Part shown: one piece after another, positions 12,480 through 24,000 of the stretch
Layout: each line of letters starts with the position of its first letter
Numbering within the stretch: the first letter of the stretch is position 1
Assembly (NCBI GenBank): GCA_013399305.1
Contig: VXAI01000049.1
Location: forward strand, 2,427,965-2,491,964
Direction of reading: 5' to 3'
DNA: 64,000 nt
Origin: Rostratula benghalensis
Taxonomy: Eukaryota; Chordata; Aves; Charadriiformes; Rostratulidae
The notes under the pieces: model-generated
Database searches by the model: none
Seen by the model: only the letters and a program-made list of their open reading frames with translations
What the model was told of the DNA's origin: nothing
Translations under genes and position numbers: made by a program

Positions 12480-15145
12480 CGCTCGCTGCTCTCCCGTTTG
12501 CACGTGTGCTGTGTGTCCCAGTGGAAGTGTGAGCTGTAGGGTGCTCTGTGGTGTCCCACTGTGGTGGCTGAGTGCTGCCCCTCATGCCCCTCTGGATGGG
12601 GATCCCAGCTGTGTGGGCGGCCGTGATTCGAAAGCACTGTGAAGCAGAGCAAGTTTGTGTTGTGGGGAAGAGGGAAGGGACCCAGAGATCAGGGTCTGGT
12701 CAGCGTTTTTTCACTGCTTCTGCGCTGGTGGAACTTGCTGGCAGCAGCCCTGCATGAAGAACTATTTTTTTTTTCTCTAGTCTAACTTAGTGGAAATAAT
12801 GCCACTAAGAAATTAGATTGTGTATCTTGAGAAATAGGGTGATTTGTTATTCTGCTTTTAGCTTGCACCATTGGCTGTGTCACCATGGGGTATATGTCAG
12901 CAAGTGGGTGCTCCTGCCAATCCTGCCATATAAATGCCAGCTGGTCATTTGGCAGATGCTGGTCTGTCTCATGCACTTGGATGATGGAAGATATGATGGT
13001 AAATCCCAGTTCTTTTTGGCTGCTTTGTACATTTTTTTTTTTCCCTTAGGGGTGAAATTCTGATCGTGGGTGACTCAACTATTGCTGCCCCCTGTAATGT
13101 CAGGTACAGGCTGGCTCACGTTTCTGGAGTTGTAACACAGCGATGACTTTGCCGAGGACAAAGCCTCTGCTGCCCAAACACCCGGTGTCCTTGGTCCCAC
13201 TCAGCTGGTGGCTGGCCTGGCCTTTAATGTGACAGTGGCTTGTGTGTGTTTGTGTTCTTGTTTAGGTTATTTCTGATGTGGCAAATTTCTATGGCTTTCC
13301 CTGCTGGGAAGGACTATCTTCTTCTCTCCACCTTTTTGCTTATATTTAGTTATGGGAAGTAAAAGAATTGGCTGGTTGCCACTGAAGGAAAAAAAACAAA
13401 ACACCCCACCAACAAACAAAACCCTGAAGCAACCACAACATTATACCTTTCCTTGTCTTTAAAAAGAATTTCCTGGTAAGTGGGACTACTGATGTGCTTT
13501 TTTAGGAGGAGCTTGTGATTCAGTTCTGGCACATCAAAGAATAAAATAGGGTGGCTTCTTGTGTCTTTTCCTATTTATTATTAATCTTTTTCAGATTTAG
13601 GAAGACGTTGTGGTGTGAAAATATGAAGAAGTATCTCATAAAGGAATAAAAGAGTGAGATCTTTAAATAACTCGGCATGTTTGTGCAATAGCATTGGTTG
13701 GGCTGCAGTCTGGGCTCTCAAACAACCTTACTTTAAAAAAAGCTTTAAATATTATAAATATTTCTGTCTGTCTGTCTTTCTCTCTTTTGCAATACCTAAC
13801 ATACAGTGTCTGTTCTGCTGTTAACTCCCTGATGCAGAATTCCTAAGTTTGGGCTAATAGAAAATTTGGAGGATTCTTCATTATCTGAACCTCTTGAGGA
13901 ATACCAAATATGTTCCAGTAATTGTGGTGTAGTACAACAGGGAGTCACACTGGCAGTTTGTTGGAAAGGGTTTTTCCTGTAGTTATGAAAACCATACAAC
14001 TATTAAAATCCCCAAAACTGAAACCGTGGGGATTACTCATATACTTACAGTTAAGCGCATGCCTAAAGGTAGATACATTCAGCGTGTGGTTTTGACTTGC
14101 GTTTGATTTCTAGCTTGAGAATAGCAGAAAAAATAAAATAAAATTCCTCAATCACTTCAGGCTTCTGCAGCCTCTTCGTTCTGTGCTTACACAGCTGCAG
14201 CACGCTGGGCTGTGGCTCACAACAGAAGCACCTAGGTTTGCTATAAAGCAAATTATTGATAGTAAAGACTGAAAAGTTTGTGAAATACTAACATACTCCA
14301 GGCTGGTACGAGAGATTCAGAGTCAGATTTTTCCTCTGCTGCCTTCTCTTTTGCCTCTGCCACAGCTCCTTGATGAATGTGCATGTGGCACTTAATCCCT
14401 CCATCCCCCCTGTATTTTCTGTCTTGGTTGTATGCAAAGAGGGTATGACATTGGTCCCTTGGAGAGCAGAGTGAATTTATTAAACATCTTGAGAAGCTTG
14501 GTAGGTAAAATGGAATGGAACACCAATATTAAAGTTCAGGCCATAATATTGGGATTTGCTTTGGCTGTTTCATTTTGCCTATTCTAGAAGGTGTTTGCGA
14601 GACTAGAATTAACAAGGAAAAACTAGAAAGCAGTGGTTGCTTTATAGCTGCAGTATAGGGACTTCTGGCCTTGCTGGGCAATGCCTTACTGAGAAAGTGC
14701 TGCTTGCCTGTCTGCAAGGCAGTAATAGTAACACCTCTCTGCTTTTATTTTAGTTTCTCTCTTAAAAAACTTCCTTTGAATACTTCTTTTGTGTGACTTT
14801 CTCCTGGAAAACACTGGCATGTACCTGTAAGCGTGCTGATGTATCATCCTAAGGAGTTAGTTAGCACACCTGTGCTTCTGAAGAAACAAAATGTGTTTTG
14901 TGTCTAAGATACTGTCTAAACAAATAGTTTTTGAGCCAGAATTTGGAAATATGCAGGTAGTGGAATATAACTAATACCAAAATGTTTTTGTTGTGCTTCC
15001 TTAAAGAAAATCCATTTGCGCAATACCAATATGGGGGGGAATTTTAATTTTAAAAACAGTCCCAGTCACTTTGTAGAAAAATACAATGTGGTACATAAAC
15101 TCATTTTAGACACTATTTATTCTACTGCGTCCCATTAGTTGATGT
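12480..15145. other. Unique intronic sequence with small simple repeats
   Basis: Contains a short TCTG microsatellite (13764-13777, ctgtctgtctgtct) and T-runs near 12765 and 13032. No gene or interspersed repeat recognised; frames are all under 85 codons. Confidence 0.55.
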
Positions 15146-15149
15146 TTAC

Positions 15150-15210
15150 ACAGCGCTTTGAAAATGTAAAGCGCTATATAAGTGCTTATTATTACTACAT
15201 TATTATTATT
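15150..15210 (+). mobile_element. Ancient SINE/LINE 3' tail fragment (L2/Deu-SINE-type)
   Basis: The sequence acagcgctttgaaaatgtaa followed by gcgctatataagtgcttatt and a degenerate ATT repeat (tattattactacattattat) matches the shared 3' tail of old amniote SINEs and L2-like LINEs: a gcgcttt box, then aaagcgctatataa, then (ATT)n. Only the tail is recognisable; the 5' body is gone or too diverged to see. Such pieces date to before the bird radiation. The exact family cannot be fixed by eye. Confidence 0.65.
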
Positions 15211-16850
15211 CTCCGTCTTGAAAAAAGACCCTCTAGGGAGAGGGAGACTTGCTTTGCATTTCATCTGAAGTACAGATCCCACAAGAAATATACCCGTTTG
15301 TTTTGGGTTTTACATTCTTCCCTCTGCACTTCCACCATTCTGGATAAAAAAAATAAGCATTATGTTTTAGAGATTAGAATTCTTATTTAGTTCTCATTGG
15401 TGTAGTTACCAAGCACAAACATTATTTGAAGGCGTATAAAAAACCTTAGAATAGCTTTTTATCCCGGTCTCTGCAATAAATTGGATGACTGCCCTGCTCT
15501 CAGCCCCTGTGGCCTGTGGGTGCTGTGGAGGCGTCTTGCCCAGCCTGGGCACAGAGGGATAAGCAGGAGGTGGTGATGATGCCCTTTACTGGGGTCCTCC
15601 TGCCTGGCCCGTCTGCCAGTGTGGGCCCAAGGACAAAAACTGCTGAGTGCAGGGAGTGCAGGGACAGTGCCAGCAAAGCCTTAGAAGAATTTCCTTCCTA
15701 TAGAGAGAGAGGAAGCACTACAAGCTTTTCTGCGGTATCTGAACTATTGTTTTTCCTTGTAAAGAAAAAAATCATCAATCCCTTGTCTCCTTTATGCTCT
15801 TTCAACAGCAGCCTGTGTAAGTGAGCGAGAACAAGGTGTCAGTTTTAAGTTATTTTAACCCCCTTTATCATGAGAAGGACTTTTAATGGGCAATGCTAAC
15901 CATTTGCATCCTGAAATTTGGGAGTAATTCCCTGTGCTTCTGCATTATATACTGTGTTGTACCATAGTTGAGGCTGTAATCCTGGCTGATGAAATTTGGA
16001 ATTTTTGCCTTGATAGCCTCAGACTTGAATTGTTGTGAGTTAGGGATGTGGTAACCATAAGCCTTCTTTGAGTACAGTGAGGAACATCTCACTCCTCTTC
16101 CAGTTGTACCTTTGTGCTGTTCTCCAGTGCTCCAGTCCCTGTGTGGCCCCGTGTTGGGCTCCCCTCAACACAGGGGTCTACTTCAAGCATTCCCTGCCCA
16201 TTGATGCTGTCAACTGTGTTTTGGGAAGGCACAGAGGAAAGGGAAACAGGCCTTGAAATGTGCAGGATGGAACACCCTGAAGATGTTTATTACAGAGCAA
16301 CCTGACTTAGTTTTGTCACCAGATTCAGCCCTTGCTTACATCACCACACATGGCCACTAAAAAATAAGGTCATATGCAGTATTTCAACCTGGTTTCCAGC
16401 AGAAATGGGGTTTTATGCAGCCATCCTTAGCTGTATGTGTGTGTCTGTGTCCTTTGTTGGTGGTTCAGTCTGAGCTGGTGTCCCCCAACTGTGGCGGGGG
16501 GTGGCTGTCGCTGGTAGCTCTGGTCCCAAACCTCTACAAACAGTGTCAGGGTGAAAGAAGGCAGAACCCTCTGAAATCACTTGCAGTGCATGGCAGTGGG
16601 AGAGGCTGCCAGTGGGGACACTGTGACAGGTTGGGCCAGTTCTGGTTGTGTTTAGGGCTCCCTTCCCTTTGTTCGTTTGAGGTGACTAATTGTTCAGCAG
16701 TGTGACTGACCACATTGACAATACCTGGTAAAGCTGAAGCATAAATATGGTCTGATATAAACCCATGTATTTATGTTATTATTCTACAAAGAGTTCATCA
16801 GCCTTGATGCAGGTTGGATGCTTTAGTTTCGGAGAGGAAGTCATGAGGCT
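15211..16850. other. Unique intronic sequence, no gene seen
   Basis: Non-repetitive DNA with chance frames of up to 102 codons. No splice-bounded coding segment or interspersed repeat recognised. Confidence 0.5.
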
Positions 16851-16852
16851 GT

Positions 16853-16877
16853 GGGGAGGTGCAGGGTGGGGATGGGG
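16853..16877 (+). other. Potential G-quadruplex motif
   Basis: Four G-tracts (16853-16856, 16864-16866, 16868-16871, 16874-16877) are separated by loops of 7, 1 and 2 bases, fitting the G3+N1-7 rule. On the transcribed + strand it could form in the pre-mRNA. More G-runs follow to about 16910. Confidence 0.7.
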
Positions 16878-16910
16878 CTGGCTTTGGCTGGGGGGAGCGA
16901 GGGATGGGAA

Positions 16911-17688
16911 GGACTTTGCCCCTCATTTTTATCCCTCCCAAAGCTGCCAGTCCTGAAACTACTGCCCAGGAAATCGACCGTGGGTGAGATTTGCTCTGTT
17001 CAGTGCCCAGGGACTCGTCAGTGTTGGAAAGGTAGTGGGACAGGTTGGCACGGCCTTGCATCCCTCCCTGCTTCGTTCTTTTCTAAATAGCAATTAATAT
17101 GGGGGTGGAAAAGTATAAATTTTTATAGCCTGGAAGCTTAAATTCTGATTGAATGCTAGTTAACTTGGGCACCCTGGATTGTGTGATTGCGGATGAATGC
17201 ACAGAGCCTGAGCCTGGGGCAGCAGTAGGTGTATGTACTTGATACAGTTGAAAAGGACAAAAAAAATTCCACAACTTTTCTTGCCTCACACAGTCCAAGC
17301 CTGCTAAGTTTGTCAGTGAGATAAGACTTGGTATGGAAACCCAGCTTTGGGTGATGCCCAGCATAGCCTGTGGGGTGATGGAGGGCAATTCCAACGTCCT
17401 GCAGAAGACTTGGTGTAACTGGAACAAACTCCAGAGAGATCAAACTTGCCTGCTGTGCCTTAGCAAAGGGAGTTACCTGCCATGGGAGTGAAAGTCATCA
17501 ATCCTGCATGCTCGTGCTCGTCATGTTTCCTTGTCAGCACTTGTCCCCTATGCTTGGGGTGTCGTTTTCTACTTGTGTTTCAATGACAAACACACCAAAA
17601 TGAAAATGAAGATGCCAGTCACTGGCATCATTGTGGTATAGATTATGGGATACAGAAGTGAGGGTCAGCCTTGGGGCAGCACTGTGTG
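16911..17688. other. Unique intronic sequence, no gene seen
   Basis: Overlapping minus-strand frames (17083-17443) are unlike any known protein. No repeat recognised until the CR1 at 17690. Confidence 0.5.
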
Positions 17689-17689
17689 A

Positions 17690-17973
17690 TGTGGGATCAC
17701 AGGGGATAGGACAAGAGGAAATGGCCTCAAGTTGTGCCAGGGGAGGTTCAGATTGGATGTCAGGAAAAATGCTCACGCTGAAAGGGTTATTAAGCCTTGG
17801 AAAGGGCTGCCCAGGGAAGTGGTTGAGGCCCCATCCCTGGAGGTATTTAATAGATGGATTGCCATGGTGCTCAGTGATGTGGTTTAGTGATGGGTTGTTG
17901 CTTTTTATCAGAGTTAGGTTGACAGTTGGACTAGATGATCTCAAAGGTACCTTCCAGCCTAGATGATTCTGTG
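17690..17973 (+). mobile_element. CR1 LINE, truncated 3' end (sense)
   Basis: Landmarks in order: ataggacaagaggaaatggc, ctcaagttgtgccagggg, aggttcagattggatgtcag, gaaagggttattaagc, gggctgcccagggaagtgg, ccatccctggaggtatttaa, gttggactagatgatctcaa, and the end ttccagcctagatgattctg. This is a different CR1 subfamily from the copies at 10890 and 46651 (ggaggtatttaa rather than ggaggggttcaa). About 283 bases and noncoding. The minus-strand 193-codon open frame across it is a shadow of the repeat. Confidence 0.93.
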
Positions 17974-18129
17974 GGGTGGGTGTCACTGGTACCTCAGTGT
18001 CCCCACACGGGAGGACAGGGGATTTCCCGGTCTCCCTGCGTGCACACCACATAAACCCTAAACACATGCAGGCACAAAGGTGCTCCAGAAACACAACTGG
18101 TTTGTGCGGAGGCAAGGGAGAGCAAGCAC

Positions 18130-18960
18130 GTGCAGAAAATTAAGCACGGCTGCCTAGTTCTGCCTCGTTCCTCCTCCAAGCCTTGGCCATCATCAGCCAC
18201 ACGTGGCCGTGCCCCGGAGGCTGTCGGGCAGGGGGCTGCCTCCCAGGCTGGCCCCTGCGGTGGGCGGCACGAACAGCCCGGGGCTGGGCAGATGGCTCCC
18301 TCCTGGCCGTGGGGGCCCCGCTCTTCTGGGAACGAGCCCCGCTGAGACCGCAACAACAGCAACCCGGGAGCCGGGCAGATGGTCTACTGGCGGCCGCCAG
18401 GATAATTGCATCAGCTGGTGACTCCTGCAGCCAGCACAGCCTCCTATTTGTACCGCTCTGAAATGATCCTGACTTTTTTTTTTTTCTTCCTTACGCCCCC
18501 CCCCCCCCTTCCCTTCCCTGCCTTGTTTAAATGTATGTGTTTTTTTGGAGGGGTGGGGTGAGGCCAGGGGGCAGCCATCTGCCGGAGGGGGTTGATGGTG
18601 GGGTTGGAGGAACCTCCAGCAGCCACCTGAATGGGTGAGGGGACTGCAGCGGCCTCCTGCTCCTGCACTGCCTGTGTCGCTCTGGGCTCCAATGGTGTTG
18701 CAAAGAGAAGAGCTGGACCAGGCTGGCCCTTTCCAGCCTCGGTGGCGCACTGCAGTCTCAGTCCATGTGTTGTGTGCCTGCCAGCATCTTTGCCCCACGT
18801 ACCCAAACCGCCGCTCCCGGGTGCGTGCCAGCCCGGGGTCTGAATAATGCAGCAAACCCCCTCGGGTCCTGTCTCTCTGCCTCCTCCTCCCTGGTTGGGA
18901 GCACCTCGGCGCTGCTGCTGCAGGAAGGCTGCTGAGATGTTCCTCTGGCAGACGCTGGGG
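18130..18960. promoter_or_regulatory. GC-rich island inside the intron, possible internal promoter
   Basis: About 830 bases of GC-rich DNA with two CpG-bearing clusters: 18180-18400 (including a GCGGCCGC site at 18390-18397) and 18785-18845. They are separated by a T12 run and a C13 run (18474-18508). GC content stands out clearly from both flanks. It could be an alternative ZNF423 promoter, an antisense or lncRNA promoter, or just a GC-rich patch. The longest open frame in the window (minus strand, 18193-19062, 289 codons) lies here, but it is Pro/Gly/Ser/Arg-rich, runs through the simple repeats and resembles no protein, so it is probably a product of low stop-codon frequency. Confidence 0.35.
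18474..18508. repeat. T12 and C13 homopolymer pair
   Basis: T12 at 18474-18485 is followed within eleven bases by C13 at 18496-18508. Both lie inside the GC-rich island and are likely variable in length between individuals or assemblies. Confidence 0.85.
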
Positions 18961-21055
18961 CTGCTGTGCCACCCTCGCTCCTCCTTTTGGGCTCCTGTTA
19001 CACAGACAAAAGATCTGCCTGTTCCTGTCCGGATCTCTTGTGTCTATGGGGACTGCTGACATGTATGGGCTCAGCTGACTTTCTACACTGCAAAATATTT
19101 GTGGATGGTAGGCAAAGGTGTCCTGGAGATGGCCAGTGTCGTGTCAGATCTGTCCCTTCCTGCCCCAGTTGGTTCCCAAGTGCTTTGGTCCTCCTGTGTC
19201 TCACCTGAGGCTTGGCAGAAAAGGGGCAGGGAGTGATGAAGTGGCGCCTGCTGTTTGCTCGGGTTTATTCACTCTGGTTTTAGCTCTCAGCGTGGCACAG
19301 GTAGTTGCAGTAGAGCTGATCCCAACTTACTGCTGACCCAGAGGTCCTGTAATCCCTAATAGCAGTAGGATTAGATTTTGTCCAGCCAAGTCCTCCTTTC
19401 CTTTTTTATTATTTTTTTTCTCCTTTGCAACACTATGCCCCAGTCTGCCTCCTGCCTTGACCCTTGCCTGGTTACTCCAGCTCTCAAGAAAGCCTTGCCC
19501 TTCTTTTGGAAGAAGCCCTCCCAAAACCTGGCCCTCCCCTCTGCACCATCCTCCCTGTCCCATTGCCCCTTTCTGTGCACGAGATTGATTTTGCTGCTGT
19601 AAGCCTGTTGGTTTTTTCTTTTGTGCCCCCTGCTCTCATTAGGCAGATGACATCTCACCTTGTTTTCTGGGTGCAGAACTGATTTCTGTGATGGTAATTT
19701 TAGGACTCCGGTAGATGGGCACGGCTCAGACTTTTCCACTGGCGTGAATTCTGCAAAACTGTTGGAGTTCAGCTGGCTGGGGTGTGATGCTGCTAATCCT
19801 GAGCTTCCTGTTACACTTTCCAAGAGGGACAGGACAGAGGAATGCACAAGGGGTTCTTAAAGCCCTGGGTGAAGTTTACCTTTCTAACCGGAGGGGGACT
19901 GCCCAAACTGTGCACGGCCTCGGTCGCTGCAGTGCTGCGGTGGGTTCGGTTAGCGGTGCGATGACACCGATATGAAGATGTGGTGTTGCCCAGGTCTGTG
20001 AAGGTCTTTTTCTCTGCCATAAGCTCCAAACACACAGCTGCTGCTGTTTAACCGAAACTTTGCAAATCACCCACTGGGCTCTTCAGAACCAGTTCTTGTG
20101 TAGCCTTATTTGTTCTTTAGAGATGGTAGGTGTGCGTAATTACATGTATTTTTGAAAGCTCTAACTATGCCTCATTTAAACTTCTGCAAACATCTTTGTG
20201 AGGCCAATTAAACGCTTGCAGAAGAAAACGATCAAAAAATGAAATGGGGAAATGTGCGTTTACCCAGCTAGAGCTCGCAGGCCAAGCAAAATGTTATGTT
20301 AGCCCAACAAATGGGTTATTCAAGCAAAGTTCTACCAAGACAAACATAGGAGAGTCAAGGGTAAGTGAGTTTTGAAGCAATAAGGGATGTGGCCCTCTCA
20401 AGTTCAGTTCTTGATATTGCACAGGTTGAGAAGATGCAGCTAATTATGGGTCTACTTGAAAATGGCATTGGAAGGCCCCTGAAAAAAAACCACAGTCTGA
20501 GATGAAATTTAAGTACTCTTCCCCTAAATTCAGTTTGGGGTCTTAACCTCTGTACCACCAGATTCTTTTATTTGCACGCATTTACTTGAAGTAAATTGGA
20601 GAAGAAGTCACTACCAATGGAGTCAAGTGCAGCTCCACAAGAGGAGGGGGGTGTTATTGTACCCTCAGAAGGCTCTGGGGGGAGGGTATTTTCTCCTTTG
20701 GTCACACCTGTGGGGCTCCTGCTCTTGTGGCACTTGAGGACCTTGTGCCAACAGGGCTGGGGCACGGTGTGGGGTCCTGCCTGGGGGGGGGAAGGCAGCA
20801 CTGAGCAGGACGTGCCAGGCGGGTGCTGGGGTGATGTGGCAGCATGGAGGTGTTTGGAGAGAAACTGCACAAATGCAGCCACGGGCTTGTCACCTTAACT
20901 GTGCTTCAAAAAATGGACTCTGCTGCACTGAATGTAATTCCCATTTAATTTCCATCAAAGCTAAAAGCAAAACTCGTAAGTAACCAGATTGGGCCCAGTG
21001 TGTTCATAGTCTCTGCTGATCAAAAGCAATACTCTGTTTCTAATTTGAGAAGGAC
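18961..21055. other. Unique intronic sequence, no gene seen
   Basis: Mixed-composition DNA. An AT-rich, high-complexity part near 20090-20330 has an enhancer-like texture but no single motif strong enough to list. Chance frames reach 158 codons on the minus strand (19371-19847) with no recognisable product. Confidence 0.5.
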
Positions 21056-21070
21056 TTTTTTTTTTTTTTT
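21056..21070. repeat. Poly(T) run, T15
   Basis: Fifteen thymines are followed by AAA. A simple homopolymer with no element attached that I can see. Confidence 0.85.
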
Positions 21071-24000
21071 AAAGTAGTTTAAAACAAGAGGAAACTGTCA
21101 CATCCTGAGTGACATCCTGTGTGCTACGGCAGTGTTCTTGCTGCTCTGTGATCAGAATTTCAGCTGAGGGAATAAATTCCAATCCATGTAAAAATGTATT
21201 TGCTTTGTGAAATCTTGTAGTGTTGAACAAGCTATTTTCTGATGGTAAAATGCAAATCTAAAATCTATAGCCAAGCGAACAAAAAGATTAATTAAATTAG
21301 TTGTCTGGAGGAAATACAGAGGACACGGAGCTATTGATTTGATTTTTAGTAAATTTGTTTTAATATGCAAGATTACATTTTTAATACTTGAAATTATCAT
21401 GGTGTTTCACAGTGCTGTTAATTATTTCTCAAATTGTATTTTGTTCAAGACTGCTAACTCGGTATCCACTGCTGCCTGACTGCTGACATGCGTTCTGCTG
21501 CTTTGAAGTGCCCCCAACTTGCAGGGACCTCACTTCTGCCTGGGCTGTCCATCCCCACCAAGCATCTTTGGGTGCTGCTAATTTTAATTTACATGTATTT
21601 GGCTTGTTGTTGCTGGAGGGTTTAGGCAAATGCTTGTCCTGGGTTGAGGTGAGGGGGACAGGTAGCTACGGCATGAACCCTAAGCATCTCCCAAAGAATG
21701 ATAGCAAACTTCCTGCCCATCCCATCCAGGAGCCAGGGTGATTTTTATTTTTTTTTTTTTTTGGCAGCCATGTGCTGTGCCTAGCTTCCTTGGCTTGGGG
21801 AGGCTTCATTGGTGCCTTCTAAAGGGTCTGGACTGGGAGAAAGGCAACAATTTGCCCCCCTGCCCACTTGTGAGGGCTACGGGGCTGGCAGTGTGGCCTG
21901 TTAGGTGGGTGGTGGTGGCACATGGGGCCTTCTATCTTTGTACACTGTGGTGGGAAAAATCTGTCCAGCAGCCACATTTGCTCATTCTTACGTGGTATAA
22001 GTGGCCAAAGTGGCAGAGAGGGAACAAATGGCAGTTCTGGTCTCTTGGCAAAATGCTACAGGACAGCCAAACCGTGCCCTCCCTGGATGCCAAGCTCTTC
22101 CCCAGAGCTGGGAAGAGGTGTTCAGCCTGCGCTGTGCTAGTGCTCCATTGCTGCTTGGCTGCAAAGCAAGGAGGATCCTGGCCACAGGGGACACGCTCAC
22201 CACACAGCAGTCCCTGCTGTCCCCAGGGCCTTGGTGTCTGCAGCACCTCTACGTACAGGGCTGGGCTGGAGGTGCAGGGAGGGACTTCCTTCCCTAACAC
22301 AAGTGAGTATGTCAAACCAAAGGTGTTGATTTAAAGGCTGACCTAAAAAGAGCAGGATTTTATAAAGGTAGTATGTTTACTGACTCCTTAACTGCTGGAG
22401 CCCCGTGTGCGGGCTTTGGTTGTGACACTTGCCTGTGACCATGGGCCTACGAGATGGCCTTCAGCATCATCATCCTGGGGAAGGAAATGCACTGTGTAAA
22501 ACTAAGCCAGCTCTGCCCACAGCATCGGGGTGATTTACTCCCATCTTTAGTATTTGGAAGTAAAACTTAATGAAGGTGGATAAGGTATGGTAACTCTTCT
22601 CCTTAATTTATTAGCCTTTATACTTTAACAGATCTATTTAGGTTTATATTTGTATTGCTGCTGGAAAGCTGGCAGTATAGTTAATTTTTCTGCTTTATAC
22701 TCCATACTAAACTGCTGTTTGGCTTAAAACACCTAGAGAACACAAGCCAGCCTTTCAGAAACATGCTTAATAATGCTTTAATGAGGTAAAAAGAGCAATA
22801 AAAGGGAAGAGGAAGATGCTGCCCTTTACCCATGTTAATATGGATGCAGATGAGTGTGTGCTAGCCCAGGATGCTGGGAGTTTGCTGGGGCAGTGGCACG
22901 GTTGGGTTTGATACATGCTCTGGCTGTGAATGTGCAGGGGAAGAAACCAGGCATGTGAGAAGGTGGGATGCTGAGCGATCCCTGCTGTCTGGTGTTTTGG
23001 TACTTATTTATTTATTACTTATTCCTTCTTGTCTGTCAAAGTGGAAATGTTTATCAGGATAGGGTGGGGAATCACTGGAAACAGCATTGCAACTCGTAAA
23101 GAGCAATATTTTTGTTTTTAAAGCCTTCAGTTGTAAAAACAGGGCAATGTAGAAAAATCTGTCTTGTCAGGTGACCATCCTGCCTTGCCATGGTGATGCA
23201 CAAACCCCCGGCTGTAAATTGGGGTGGAAATGGTCCTTTGCCTCTTCCTGGCAGGACCCGCAGTATTCGGAGACCGTTCCTCTGGAAAAGTAGTCTGTGT
23301 AGCCAGAAACTGACTTTAATTTTTAAAAAGTGTTAGTTAACAGTGAGAAACTTGATTGTCTAATAGAACAGTTGAATAGAATCCTGGATCAGATAGTCCC
23401 TGCTAAAAATAAAGAGGTGCAGATATGCATGCAAACATAGCATAAACATCTGCCTGTGTATATGTATGTCCAAAATATTGCACTGAAGGTACACGTCTGT
23501 GTATGAGTCTGTGATATCTCCTGGAGCAAACCCCAAACACATCTATAAGTACATTCTGTTTCCAAGTGCCTGGTTGGAGATAGCACTAAGCTGGTGTATG
23601 TTAGAAAAATAATTCTTGAATGGTTAGCACAAGAAATACTAATGCTTGGGATAAACTTAGAGAACACAATTGCTATCACAGCTAAAGATACTGTGAAAAT
23701 GAGCAAAAAGCTTTGATATCTAAAATTGGTTCATCCCTTCTGTGCATGCATAGTCACTGTAGCTCTTGAGCATCTCTGTCCTTTCCTCACCTTGTGCCAG
23801 ACGCACGGACAACTGCAATGACCATCACTCGGGAGCAGTACCGTTCCATAGGCACGTGTAGGTGAAGGGATGCTATGAAGGGTATGTCTTTCTCCTCAGA
23901 CTTGAGTGTTTAAATGTAGATCACGAAGACCTTTCTCCAGAAATTCACTTCTCCTTTGTGGTTCTTCCTCCTCAGAGTGCAGCCGCTACACCATGGATAA

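Noticed and set aside
17534..18115. 193-codon minus-strand open frame.
   Set aside because: It runs across the CR1 copy at 17690-17973 in reverse and has no protein similarity. Repeat artefact.
21738..22334. 198-codon plus-strand open frame.
   Set aside because: It starts in a T-run (poly-Phe start), overlaps several minus-strand frames, has no domain and no splice context.
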